Assembly: GCA_964433755.1 (NCBI GenBank)
Contig: CAYSSR010000002.1
Span: 658,040-722,039, forward strand
Origin: JAUVXJ01 sp964433755
GTDB lineage: Bacteria > Chloroflexota > Anaerolineae > UBA7937 > B3-Chlor
Direction of reading: 5' to 3'
Length of the DNA stretch: 64,000 bases
Made by a program: the position numbers and the translations under genes. How positions within the stretch are numbered: the first letter of the stretch is position 1; each line of letters opens with the position of its first letter. Shown here piece by piece: positions 53,203 to 61,059 of the stretch. The notes below the pieces were generated by a model. That model did no database searches, was not told where the DNA came from, and saw only the letters and a program-made list of their open reading frames with translations.

Positions 53203-53290
53203 CTCCACCACAGGACACGACGTCCACAGCCAGCGTGGAGTTCACAGGTCTGCACCATGCCGTGCGCCGCGTCGCAGGCCCGCGCGAGGG

Positions 53291-54772
53291 TCAGCTATCC
53301 CACACCGGGGACCGCCGAGACGATCTCGCCTGCCACGCGATGTAGGCCAGAGCCGGTCCGAAGATCAACAACACCGCGGTCAGATTCATACCCAGCGAGT
53401 TCCCGGCAATCATGTAGGGGAAGAACCACATCACGAAGAAGAGGTAGACCACGTAGTTCCACGTCGCCGAATAGGAGAACAGCGTGGTCAGCCTCGCTGT
53501 CCCCACCGACGGCACCAGTGCCCCGAGCGCCACGACCCATACCACGTACCACGGCTGGAACCACAACACGGCCACGCACAGGAAGACGAAGACCGTCCAG
53601 AAGAGACCTTCGACGAACTGGCGCGTCTCGCCTCTCAGCGTGAGAAGCCGCCCGGCGTAAAACAGGGCGAACACCCCTAGCGCGGCCGACCGCACCACAC
53701 TGCGGGCCAGCTCAGCATCCTCCATCCAGTGGCGCAGCGTCAACACGGCCAGCGTGGCGAACGACGACGTAAACAGGCTCTCCCGTGCCAACCAGCCCAG
53801 CGAGTCCAGGCCTTCCCATAGCGGCAGGTGAAGTAGGACTACCGTAGCCACAGCCAATCCTACGCCCCACGCCACGGCGGCTATCCGGTTCTTCTCCTCG
53901 GATAGCGCACGCCACCCTCCCACAACGAACACGGGCACCACGATGACCATGGGCATCTTCACCAGACAGGAGAGAGCGGAGACCACAATGGCCAGGGAAT
54001 AGCTTCCTCGAACGAAGAGGTAGACGGCCAGCAACACTGGGAGCATGACCAACACGTCGTTGTGACCGCCTCCCGCACTCTCGAACAACACCAGGGGGTT
54101 CCAGGCGTAGAGCACCGTACCCGCCAATGCGTATGACGGTCGCCAGTGCCTCAAGATGCCGTAGATGAGCCCTGAGTTCACCAGATGAACGGCCAGGGCC
54201 AGCGCTTTGAATAGCAGCAGGTACGACAGCAAGCTGGACCCGGCCAGCAACGCTACAGGAACGGAGACGTAAGTCCACAGAGGTCCATAGGGAGAGGTGA
54301 TGTGCGGCCAGGCCGAGTACCTCACGAAAGGGTCATCGGGGAAGTCAGCCGGCCGGTACAGATGAGGATTGGCGCCATGATCCACGCTGATCCTGGCGTA
54401 GGCGATGTACTCGAAAACGTCGGCTGCGGTGATGGGGTACACGAGGACGAGTGCCAGTCCGCAGAGAAACGTGAACAGCAGGACGACGAGCAGCCCCTTC
54501 CACGAGGAGCGGCCTCGGCACAGCACGTACGCCGCGTAGCAGATGCCGAAGAGCAGCATGAAGGCGAGGGCGAAATCACGGGCCGCCTCGTGGCTCCGAT
54601 CAGTCAGCTTGCCCAGGTCGAGGAGAGGCACGGCGTAGTAAGCAAGCAGCGGATAGGGTCTGAGGAAGAAGTGCAGGTACAGCGCCTCGGAAGCCAGCCC
54701 GAAGACGACGAGCCACCACCACCGCCAGCTCGCTGGCCACGCAGCGCTCCAGCCGGAGAGGCGTCCCCTCAA
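53291..54772 (-). CDS. GT-C-type integral membrane glycosyltransferase (GT87/DUF2029-like)
   Basis: 493 residues with about 12 membrane segments. A first extracytoplasmic loop contains DVFEYIAYARISVDHGANPHLYRP, with an acidic DVFEY near the substrate site, and YGPLWTYVSVP; WFQPWYVVWV comes near the end. These fit polyprenyl-phosphate-sugar-dependent mannosyltransferase-like proteins (DUF2029 or GT87). Donor and acceptor unknown. It is convergent with the methyltransferase gene. Confidence 0.78.
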   Translation of the reverse strand: MRGRLSGWSAAWPASWRWWWLVVFGLASEALYLHFFLRPYPLLAYYAVPLLDLGKLTDRSHEAARDFALAFMLLFGICYAAYVLCRGRSSWKGLLVVLLFTFLCGLALVLVYPITAADVFEYIAYARISVDHGANPHLYRPADFPDDPFVRYSAWPHITSPYGPLWTYVSVPVALLAGSSLLSYLLLFKALALAVHLVNSGLIYGILRHWRPSYALAGTVLYAWNPLVLFESAGGGHNDVLVMLPVLLAVYLFVRGSYSLAIVVSALSCLVKMPMVIVVPVFVVGGWRALSEEKNRIAAVAWGVGLAVATVVLLHLPLWEGLDSLGWLARESLFTSSFATLAVLTLRHWMEDAELARSVVRSAALGVFALFYAGRLLTLRGETRQFVEGLFWTVFVFLCVAVLWFQPWYVVWVVALGALVPSVGTARLTTLFSYSATWNYVVYLFFVMWFFPYMIAGNSLGMNLTAVLLIFGPALAYIAWQARSSRRSPVWDS

Positions 54773-54871
54773 ATCCGTCCCAGCCCTCCTCTCTGGTTAT
54801 CCGCTGGCACCGCACGCTGGCGCGTCTGGGACACGATCCTGCTGCTACCCAGGTTCCACCCGTGGACGCGC

Positions 54872-57349
54872 CTACTCGCGCAGTTTGGCGCCCAGCTCCC
54901 TTTCCAGGCCGTTCACGATCTTGGAGTGGACCTTGGCCACCTGCCTGTCTGTCAGTGTGCGCTCGTCGTGCCTGTAGGTCAGCGAATAGGCCAGACTCTT
55001 CTTGCCCTTCGGCACCTGTTCACCCCGGTACACGTCGAAGAGGGTGATCTTGTCCAGCAGTCCGCCTCCCCCTCTCCGGATCAACTCCTCCACCTGCTGG
55101 GCAGACACTTCCTCATCCACGATGATGGACAGGTCCTGGCTGACGGACGGAAAGCGGGGCAAGGGCTGGAGATGACGGATAGGCTCGACTCGAGCCAATA
55201 GCTCCTCCAGGTCCAACTCCAGCAGGCAGACAGGCTGAGCCGGCAGATCGAAGCCCTCCCTGACCGCCGGATCCACCTCTCCGAACACGCCAATCTGCGA
55301 CTCGCCGAGCAGCAGGTTGGCCGCCGCACCGGTCTGGAAGCTAGGATCCTCCGCAGGTGCGAAACTCCGCTCCGCCAAGCCCAGGCGATCCAGAAGGGTC
55401 TCCACCACGCCCTTCAGATCGTAGAAGCCAAAACGCTGCCTGCCCTCGGTGAGCCAGGAGCGCTCGTCTCGTTGCCCGGTCATAGCCACACACAAGCGCC
55501 GGGGCTCCTCGGGTAGTTCCTCGCCAGCTTGTGGAAGGTAGACGCGTCCGATCTCGAACAGCGCCACCCGCTCCCTGTAGCGCAGGTTATCTCTCACCGC
55601 CTCCAGCAGGCTCGACATCAGCGAGCGGCGCATAAACTCCCGCTCCGTAGTCAACGGGTTGGCGATCCTGACGTAGTCTTCAGGATCAGGGGCCGGCCCT
55701 GCGGGCTCCAGGTTGCCGTAGCTCTCCAGGTCGCCCAGGGAGTAAGTGATGACCTCGGTAAGCCCGCAGCCAACCAGGATATCCCGCACCAGCTCTTCGC
55801 CCTCCAGGGAGTAGTCGCGCTGCTGCGGAGGCAGCTCGTCCGCCATGAGAGTCGTGGGCAGCCTGTCGTAGCCCCAGACACGAGCTACGTCCTCTATCAA
55901 GTCCGCGGGGACGGAGACATCCAGCCTGTGATAGGGCACTACTGCCCGGATCACGCCGTTCTCCACCTGGCAGTCGAACTCCAAAGACTCCAGGATGTTC
56001 ACGATCTGACCCACGTCGAGCTCCACTCCCAGGATACGTTCGACCTCTGCTGCGGTCAGCTCGACGAGCCTGGGCTCAGGCCTGGACGGATACGCATCGC
56101 AGTACCCCTTCTCGATCGTACCACCACCCAGCTCCTGCATCAGCGTGGCCGAGCGCTCGAGGGCGATCATGGTCAACTGCGGCGGTACGCCCCGCCCGAA
56201 GCGTGCAGAGGCCTCACTGGGCAGCTTCAACGCCTGGGAGGTCCTGCGGATGCTGTAGTTATTGAAGTTCGCCGACTCGATCAGTACGTTGCTGGTCTGC
56301 TCAGTGACCTCGCTCTCCAGGCCACCCATCACGCCCGCCACCCCCACCGGGCCACCGCCGTCCGTGATCAGCAGCGTATCCTCGTCCAGAACGTGATCCA
56401 CACCGTCCAGAGTGGTCATGCGCTCGCGTGGGTGCGCCCTACGGACGATGATCAGCGGCACGCTGGACGGCGGCGTACCTCCATCCCTGCCTCGAAGGGT
56501 ATCATAGTCGAAGGCGTGCAGCGGCTGGCCCCACTCCAGCATCACGTAGTTGGATACGTCCACGAGGTTGCTGATGGGTCTCATCCCGGCCATGGTCAGC
56601 CTCTGCTGCATCCAGGCTGGCGACGGACGGGTGGTCACCCCTCTCACCAGCGCCGCCGTATACCTGGGACAGAGATCTGGATCGGCGATCTCGATCTCCA
56701 CCCAGGGCATCGATGCGGCCCCAACGTGCTCGGACAGCGCGGGCCACTCTCCGAGCTTGCATTCCTGTCCTGTCAGCGCCGCGACCTCCCTCGCCACGCC
56801 AACCACGGAGAAACAGCGCGCCAGATTTGGGGTGAGGTCCAGGTCCAGCACTGCGTCACCCATGTAGTCGCGCAAGGGTGTCCCCGTCGGCGCCGAGTCG
56901 TCTAGGATCATGATCCCCTCGTGCGCCTCAGAGATACCTAGCTCCTTCTCCGAGCAGACCATGCCTTCTGACGCCACTCCACGGATCTTGCTGGGCTTGA
57001 GCGTGACGTACTTCAGCTCCTTGGAGTGACCATCTATGAGTCGCGCTCCCATCGTGGCGAAGGGCACTTTCAGACCCTTCTCACCGACACGGATGTTCGG
57101 GGCGCCCGTGACCACCGCCATGGGCTGACCGGCGCCATACTCGACGATGGCGATAGTCAGACGATCCGCGTTGGGGTGAGGCCGTATCTCCAGTATCTCC
57201 CCCACGAATACCTTGTCTCTGTCCCACTCCGCGCCCACGTATTCGATGGCCGCCACCTCCACGCCCGCCATGGTCATGCGCTCGGCAAGCTCCTCCAGCG
57301 GCACAGTGATCTCAACGTAGTCTTTGAGCCAACTTACGGGTACCCTCAT
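54872..57349 (-). CDS. pheT: Phenylalanyl-tRNA synthetase beta subunit
   Basis: 825 residues. MRVPVSWLKDYVEITVP starts the alpha/beta domain; ILEIRPHPNADRLTIAIV is the tRNA-binding domain (~38-150). B3/B4 editing (~205-390), B5 (~415-480), the catalytic-core-like region (DLKGVVETLL, ~600) and the FDX-ACB domain (~730-825, RHDERTLTDRQVAKVHSKIV) follow in order. It pairs with PheS as a heterotetramer to charge tRNA-Phe. It is complete. The gene starts 61 bases after pheS. Confidence 0.96.
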   Translation of the reverse strand: MRVPVSWLKDYVEITVPLEELAERMTMAGVEVAAIEYVGAEWDRDKVFVGEILEIRPHPNADRLTIAIVEYGAGQPMAVVTGAPNIRVGEKGLKVPFATMGARLIDGHSKELKYVTLKPSKIRGVASEGMVCSEKELGISEAHEGIMILDDSAPTGTPLRDYMGDAVLDLDLTPNLARCFSVVGVAREVAALTGQECKLGEWPALSEHVGAASMPWVEIEIADPDLCPRYTAALVRGVTTRPSPAWMQQRLTMAGMRPISNLVDVSNYVMLEWGQPLHAFDYDTLRGRDGGTPPSSVPLIIVRRAHPRERMTTLDGVDHVLDEDTLLITDGGGPVGVAGVMGGLESEVTEQTSNVLIESANFNNYSIRRTSQALKLPSEASARFGRGVPPQLTMIALERSATLMQELGGGTIEKGYCDAYPSRPEPRLVELTAAEVERILGVELDVGQIVNILESLEFDCQVENGVIRAVVPYHRLDVSVPADLIEDVARVWGYDRLPTTLMADELPPQQRDYSLEGEELVRDILVGCGLTEVITYSLGDLESYGNLEPAGPAPDPEDYVRIANPLTTEREFMRRSLMSSLLEAVRDNLRYRERVALFEIGRVYLPQAGEELPEEPRRLCVAMTGQRDERSWLTEGRQRFGFYDLKGVVETLLDRLGLAERSFAPAEDPSFQTGAAANLLLGESQIGVFGEVDPAVREGFDLPAQPVCLLELDLEELLARVEPIRHLQPLPRFPSVSQDLSIIVDEEVSAQQVEELIRRGGGGLLDKITLFDVYRGEQVPKGKKSLAYSLTYRHDERTLTDRQVAKVHSKIVNGLERELGAKLRE

Positions 57350-57410
57350 CGTGGTCTCCTTGTTACAAACAGCCCCTCAGCTACGTGGCTGGCACCATCA
57401 CCGTCCCAGG

Positions 57411-58430
57411 TCATCCGAACTGCTCCGCGAACCGCAGGTCGTTGCTGTAGAAGAGCCGGATGTCGTCTATGGAATACTTGATCATGGCGATCCGTTCCGG
57501 ACCCATCCCGAAGGCGTACCCACTGTACACGTCCGGATCGTAGCCGCCGTTTCTCAAGACTTGTGGATGCACCATGCCTGCACCAGAGATCTCCACCCAG
57601 CCCGTGTTCTTGCAGACGCGACATCCATCCCCGCCACAGATGATACAATCCATGTCCACCTCCACGCTGGGCTCCGTGAAGGGGAAATGGCTGCACCGGA
57701 ATCGAACCCTCCGGTCTGCCCCGAACATCTGGCGGGCGAATTCGACCATCGTGCCCTTGAGATCGGCCAGGGTGATACGCTTCCCCACTGCCAGCCCCTC
57801 CACCTGGTAGAACATGAACTCGGAGCGAGCGGTCACCGCCTCGTACCTGTAGCACTTCCCGGGCAAGATGACGCGGATGGGGTCCGGGTAGTGCTTCCTC
57901 ATGCTACGGACCTGGCCGGGAGAGGTATGTGTGCGTAGCACAACCCTCTCATTCACGTAGAAAGTGTCCCACATATCTCTGGCTGGATGGTGAGGCGGCA
58001 TGTTCAGCAGCTCGAAGTTGAGGAGGTCGGACTCCACCTCCGGCCACTCCTCCACCTGGAAGCCCATACGGCCATAGATGGCGTAGATCTCGCGCAGGGT
58101 TTGAGTCGTAAGGTGCAGGCGCCCCAGCTCCACGGGTCTGCCCGGGAGGGTGACGTCGATCGAGCCAGCCCTCTCACCGACAGGTCGACTCAACTCCACT
58201 TTTCGGTCCTCGAACGCCTCCGCAAGAACCGTCTTCAGCTCGTTGCCCGCCTGCCCCGCGACCGGTCGTTCTTCAGGTGTGAGCTTGCCCACCCCACGGA
58301 GCAACTGAGTGACTGCTCCACCCTTGCGACCCAGATACTCCACCCGCCAGTGGTCCAGGTCGTCCAGACTGGATGCCGCCCGCAGTGCCTCTAGCGCTTC
58401 TTCTTTCAGTGCTTCGATCTTCTCCAACAT
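57411..58430 (-). CDS. pheS: Phenylalanyl-tRNA synthetase alpha subunit
   Basis: 339 residues from ATG 58430, six bases after GGAGGAG. An N-terminal coiled coil (~1-75) is followed by the class II core: motif 1 region EVESDLLNFELLN, then VNERVVLRTHTSPGQVR, motif 2 RFRCSHFPFTEPSVEVD and motif 3 GYAFGMGPERIAMIKY. A CIICGGDGCRVCKNTGW Cys cluster sits between motifs 2 and 3 as in many relatives. It heads pheST and is preceded by a leader peptide and attenuator (58458-58596). Confidence 0.96.
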   Translation of the reverse strand: MLEKIEALKEEALEALRAASSLDDLDHWRVEYLGRKGGAVTQLLRGVGKLTPEERPVAGQAGNELKTVLAEAFEDRKVELSRPVGERAGSIDVTLPGRPVELGRLHLTTQTLREIYAIYGRMGFQVEEWPEVESDLLNFELLNMPPHHPARDMWDTFYVNERVVLRTHTSPGQVRSMRKHYPDPIRVILPGKCYRYEAVTARSEFMFYQVEGLAVGKRITLADLKGTMVEFARQMFGADRRVRFRCSHFPFTEPSVEVDMDCIICGGDGCRVCKNTGWVEISGAGMVHPQVLRNGGYDPDVYSGYAFGMGPERIAMIKYSIDDIRLFYSNDLRFAEQFG

Positions 58431-58451
58431 CACACCACTCCTCCAGAGCAA

Positions 58452-58487
58452 GAGAAAAGCCCCCTTCGGATGTCCTTGAAGAGGGCT
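58452..58487 (-). terminator. Attenuator terminator upstream of pheS
   Basis: On the minus strand the arms AGCCCTCTTC (58478-58487) and GAAGGGGGCT (58458-58467) form a ten-base stem with one G-T pair and a ten-base loop, followed by TTTTCTCTT. The stop is 22 bases before the pheS start codon. The 5' arm can instead pair with AGAGGGC inside the leader reading frame. Confidence 0.75.
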
Positions 58488-58515
58488 GCGCAAACCAAAC
58501 CGGGAACGCGCCGTA

Positions 58516-58596
58516 TCAACCGTACGGCATGGAAACGCCGGTGCCCTCTATGGCACCACTAAAGGTGAACATGTGCATGTCCCCATGAACTGCCAT
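58516..58596 (-). CDS. Putative PheST leader peptide
   Basis: A 26-codon frame from ATG 58596 to TGA 58516-58518, with TAGGA five bases upstream. The peptide has Phe at codons 10 and 12 (58567-58569 and 58561-58563). Just after codon 12 lies the arm GGTGCC (58552-58557), which pairs with GGCACC (58540-58545) in the same frame. A ribosome stalled at the Phe codons would cover the first arm and free AGAGGGC (58543-58549) to pair with the terminator's left arm (58480-58486). This is the classical attenuation geometry. Function as an attenuator is inferred. Confidence 0.6.
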   Translation of the reverse strand: MAVHGDMHMFTFSGAIEGTGVSMPYG

Positions 58597-58641
58597 CGTC
58601 CTACCCACGCCGAGAGCTCAGACGCTGGTTCCTTTGGTGTC

Positions 58642-58670
58642 ATTATAGCACAAGTCCACCCTCTTGGCAA
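58642..58670 (-). promoter_or_regulatory. Promoter of pheST
   Basis: On the minus strand TTGCCA (58665-58670) and TATAAT (58642-58647) are 17 bases apart; start near 58635, a leader of about 205 bases to ATG 58430. Confidence 0.75.
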
Positions 58671-58693
58671 TAGGGCTTCGCTGGATCTCAGGA

Positions 58694-58722
58694 TTGACAT
58701 CGCCTGCCCACCGCATTATAAT
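58694..58722 (+). promoter_or_regulatory. Consensus promoter reading towards 58.73 kb
   Basis: Perfect TTGACA (58694-58699), 17-base spacer and perfect TATAAT (58717-58722). It fires rightward from about 58729, with no protein gene until 59229. Back to back with the pheST promoter. Confidence 0.8.
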
Positions 58723-58728
58723 CTGATG

Positions 58729-58880
58729 GTCCCTTTGGAGAGAGGGGCGAGCGAGGCCACCTGTGGTTCACGCTGGCGCCCACGGACGTGTGGGATCCCG
58801 GGCATAGGGACGGGGCGCGCCTGGCCAGGCCCGTGCGACTGACTGGCTAGGCACCAGCGTACCATCTCGGCCCAAAGGTA
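58729..58880 (+). ncRNA. Candidate structured RNA (unassigned; 6S-like shape)
   Basis: From the start site at about 58729 the DNA has no coding potential but can fold. An outer stem pairs CCTTTGG (58732-58738) with CCAAAGG (58872-58878). An inner 13-pair stem joins GGT (58765-58767), ACGCTGG (58770-58776) and GCC (58778-58780) with GGC (58850-58852), CCAGCGT (58854-58860) and ACC (58861-58863). A small CCCAC/GTGGG hairpin and a TCCC/GGGA hairpin sit inside. A closing stem, internal bubble and inner stem recall 6S RNA, but no family consensus was found, and the 3' end is undefined. Confidence 0.35.
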
Positions 58881-59140
58881 GTCACCCACAGCATGCTCTG
58901 CAGCGTTCCTCGATCCTTTGTGGCAGAATAGGGCTCGCGTTATCTTCCTCCCGGAGGATGATGGGTAGTGCACGGCAGCCTCTGGCTACTTGATGGTAAG
59001 GTCAGTAGAACCACAGGGGCTGCGCTTGCGTCACGATCGATCCCGTTCCGACGAGCCGGCCTGCTCAGTCTCCACGGCGTCCTCCCCGCGAACCACCCGT
59101 GCACGCCACCGATCCGACGTCAGTGCCCCGGTCACCTATG

Positions 59141-59160
59141 GTCCGCACAAGAGTGCGGAC
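59141..59160 (+). promoter_or_regulatory. Hairpin in the leader of the double GNAT gene
   Basis: Perfect eight-base arms GTCCGCAC and GTGCGGAC with an AAGA loop, about 70 bases before ATG 59229, no T run after. It could end the upstream RNA or affect translation. Confidence 0.35.
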
Positions 59161-59228
59161 GTGATCACCGTACGCGACAGTCCTCATTCGGCATACCCTC
59201 AGGAAGAAAGATGGAGGTGAAAGTCTGT

Positions 59229-60143
59229 ATGAAGATCAAGTACCGCTTGGCAGACGAAGGAGACCTGTATCTGGTACACAGGGCGCTGGTTGACTCCCTG
59301 AACCAGTTCGCGGCGCAGAGAGCGCTGCCGTTGGTCGACCTCGACTACGAAGACAGCCTGCCCCTGTGGCGTCACTTCCTGGGGGCCGGTGGCAAAGGGT
59401 TCCTCGTGGCAGAAGTGAAGAAGAACATCGCCGGCTTCTGCTGCTACATCGTGAGAGACAGCTTGTGGTTCCTCTCCTATCTGGCCGTGGCACCTGAGTT
59501 TCAGGGGACAGGCGTCGGAAGGGAGCTATTCGAAAGGGCCTTGGCCGAGGCCCAGGGCAATGATACGACCAAAGTCATCGCTGCGTACACCAACGCATCC
59601 AATTGGCCCTCCGTCTCCCTCTACACTCGAAACGGGATCTACCCCCGCATGCCGGTGCTCAGGATGGAGGGAAACATCACTAACCTGTGCGAGGCCCCGC
59701 AAGAAGTGGAGCCACTCCCGGGAACAGTGACCTCGTTGACCGAGGAGAACATCGCCCGCATCAACGACATAGACCTCCAGATCAGGGATTTCGAGCGAGA
59801 AATCGATCATCGCTTCTGGCTTGGCGCCCGCGACATGCGATGCTACCTGTTCAACAAAGGCGACCAGCCAGCCGGTTACGCCTACGTCTCCAACGACGGC
59901 ACCATCGGCCCTCTCGCCGCACTAGATGCGCAGAACATCGCAGGAATGCTCTGCTTCTGCCTGGATCGCTTGACCTCCGATGGGATAGACAACTTCGTGG
60001 TGCACGTCCCGGGCGAGAATACCAGTGCGCTCAATCTGCTCTACGACAGGGGGTTCAAGATCCACGACCTGAGCCTGGTGATGTCCTCCGTGCCGTTCGG
60101 CAAGTGGGAGAACTACGTCATATCACGACCCGCTCTGCTGTAG
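59229..60143 (+). CDS. Two-domain GNAT acetyltransferase
   Basis: 304 residues from ATG 59229, preceded by GGAGG at 59213-59217 (ATG 59211 is an alternative). KIKYRLADEGDLYLVHRALV, then FLSYLAVAPEFQGTGVGRELF (acetyl-CoA-binding QGTGVG) defines the first GNAT domain; the second half (QNIAGMLCFCLDRL, then GENTSALNLLYDRGFKI) is a second, weaker copy. Substrate unknown. It is followed after 28 bases by a response regulator on the same strand. Confidence 0.85.
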   Translation: MKIKYRLADEGDLYLVHRALVDSLNQFAAQRALPLVDLDYEDSLPLWRHFLGAGGKGFLVAEVKKNIAGFCCYIVRDSLWFLSYLAVAPEFQGTGVGRELFERALAEAQGNDTTKVIAAYTNASNWPSVSLYTRNGIYPRMPVLRMEGNITNLCEAPQEVEPLPGTVTSLTEENIARINDIDLQIRDFEREIDHRFWLGARDMRCYLFNKGDQPAGYAYVSNDGTIGPLAALDAQNIAGMLCFCLDRLTSDGIDNFVVHVPGENTSALNLLYDRGFKIHDLSLVMSSVPFGKWENYVISRPALL

Positions 60144-60170
60144 CGGGCCCCTACTCTGGGACAAGACAGA

Positions 60171-60965
60171 ATGAAGGGCTTCTTCCGCGCGGGAAGGATT
60201 CTGGTTGTAGACGACGAATCCGCGGTGCGTACCTCGCTCGAAGAGATCTTGGAGCAGGAAGGTCATCGGGTGACCACCGCAGCCGGCGGAGAGGAGGCCC
60301 TGGCCGCGCTCGAAGAGGAGACCTTTGACCTGATCCTCGTCGATCTCAAGATGGAAGGCATCGACGGATTGCAGGTCATGACTCAAGCGAAGAAGATGAT
60401 GCCCGACACCGTGGTCATCATGCTCACTGCCTACGGCACCGTGGACTCGGCCATCGGCGCCTTGCGCCAGGGCGCTCACGACTACCTGCTCAAACCGTGC
60501 GCTGTCGAGCAGATAGTCAGCAGCGTGGAAACGGGGCTCGCCAAACGCTGGGAGTCTCTGCGTCGCCGAGAGTTGGTGAGCAGCATTGAGCAGAGCCTGC
60601 GCGAACTGAAGACTCCTGGTGGTGCACTCGAACCAGGTGCAGAAGAGCCCCCTCTACCACGCTTCGTGCGGGCCAGGCAACTCCTCCTCGATCGGGAGAA
60701 ACAGATCGTCGTCGCCAAGGGAGAGCCGCTGAACCTCACTCCCACCGAGTTTCGGCTGCTGGCATCCCTCATGAGCAACGTGAACCGGACCCTGAGTTTC
60801 CGCGAACTGGCTCACGATGTCCTCGCCTATCAGTGTTCGGAGAAGGAGGCACGCAGCTCACTCAAGACCCATCTCTGGAGGCTACGCAAGAAGCTGCGCA
60901 GCGCACTCGGCGACGATTCCTATATCGTCAATGTGCGCGGCAAGGGGTACTTGTTCTCCCCCTAG
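60171..60965 (+). CDS. Response regulator with C-terminal winged-helix DNA-binding domain
   Basis: 264 residues. The receiver domain (~9-125) has the acidic pair DDE, the phosphorylatable Asp in LILVDLKMEG (~54), Thr in LTAYG and Lys in LLKPC. A linker of ~60 residues leads to an OmpR/PhoB winged helix (LNLTPTEFRLLASLM, then HLWRLRKKLRSAL and NVRGKGYLFSP). It is a DNA-binding regulator. No histidine kinase is in the window. A second receiver protein follows after 94 bases. Confidence 0.92.
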   Translation: MKGFFRAGRILVVDDESAVRTSLEEILEQEGHRVTTAAGGEEALAALEEETFDLILVDLKMEGIDGLQVMTQAKKMMPDTVVIMLTAYGTVDSAIGALRQGAHDYLLKPCAVEQIVSSVETGLAKRWESLRRRELVSSIEQSLRELKTPGGALEPGAEEPPLPRFVRARQLLLDREKQIVVAKGEPLNLTPTEFRLLASLMSNVNRTLSFRELAHDVLAYQCSEKEARSSLKTHLWRLRKKLRSALGDDSYIVNVRGKGYLFSP

Positions 60966-61027
60966 GAGAGGTCACCGAACCGGGACCCAATCGTGACCAT
61001 TCCGGAACCGTGGCGCGACGAGCGCTG

Positions 61028-61036
61028 TGGTATACT
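61028..61036 (+). promoter_or_regulatory. Extended -10 promoter of the second response regulator
   Basis: TGGTATACT (TATACT at 61031-61036 with TG one base upstream), without a good -35, about 25 bases before ATG 61060. Confidence 0.5.
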
Positions 61037-61059
61037 AGACTCAGGAATGGTCGCTGCCT

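Noticed and set aside
57680..57730. tRNA-like T-arm (GGTTCGATTCC on the minus strand)
   Set aside because: It lies inside the pheS coding region at the RFRCSHFPF motif, and no acceptor or anticodon stem pairs with it.
58516..58600. T-box riboswitch before pheS
   Set aside because: A partial match to the T-box core (GGCACCGGCG) exists, but no specifier loop or correct antiterminator sequence was found. A leader-peptide attenuator explains the arms better.
58729..58880. Known RNA families: tmRNA, RNase P, SRP
   Set aside because: The conserved cores (GGTTCGA T-arm with CCA, P4 helix GAGGAAAGTC, and SRP GGAAGGAAGC) are missing.
58968..59228. Upstream extension of the double GNAT gene
   Set aside because: The extra codons read through the candidate RNA and the leader hairpin and show no protein-like composition.
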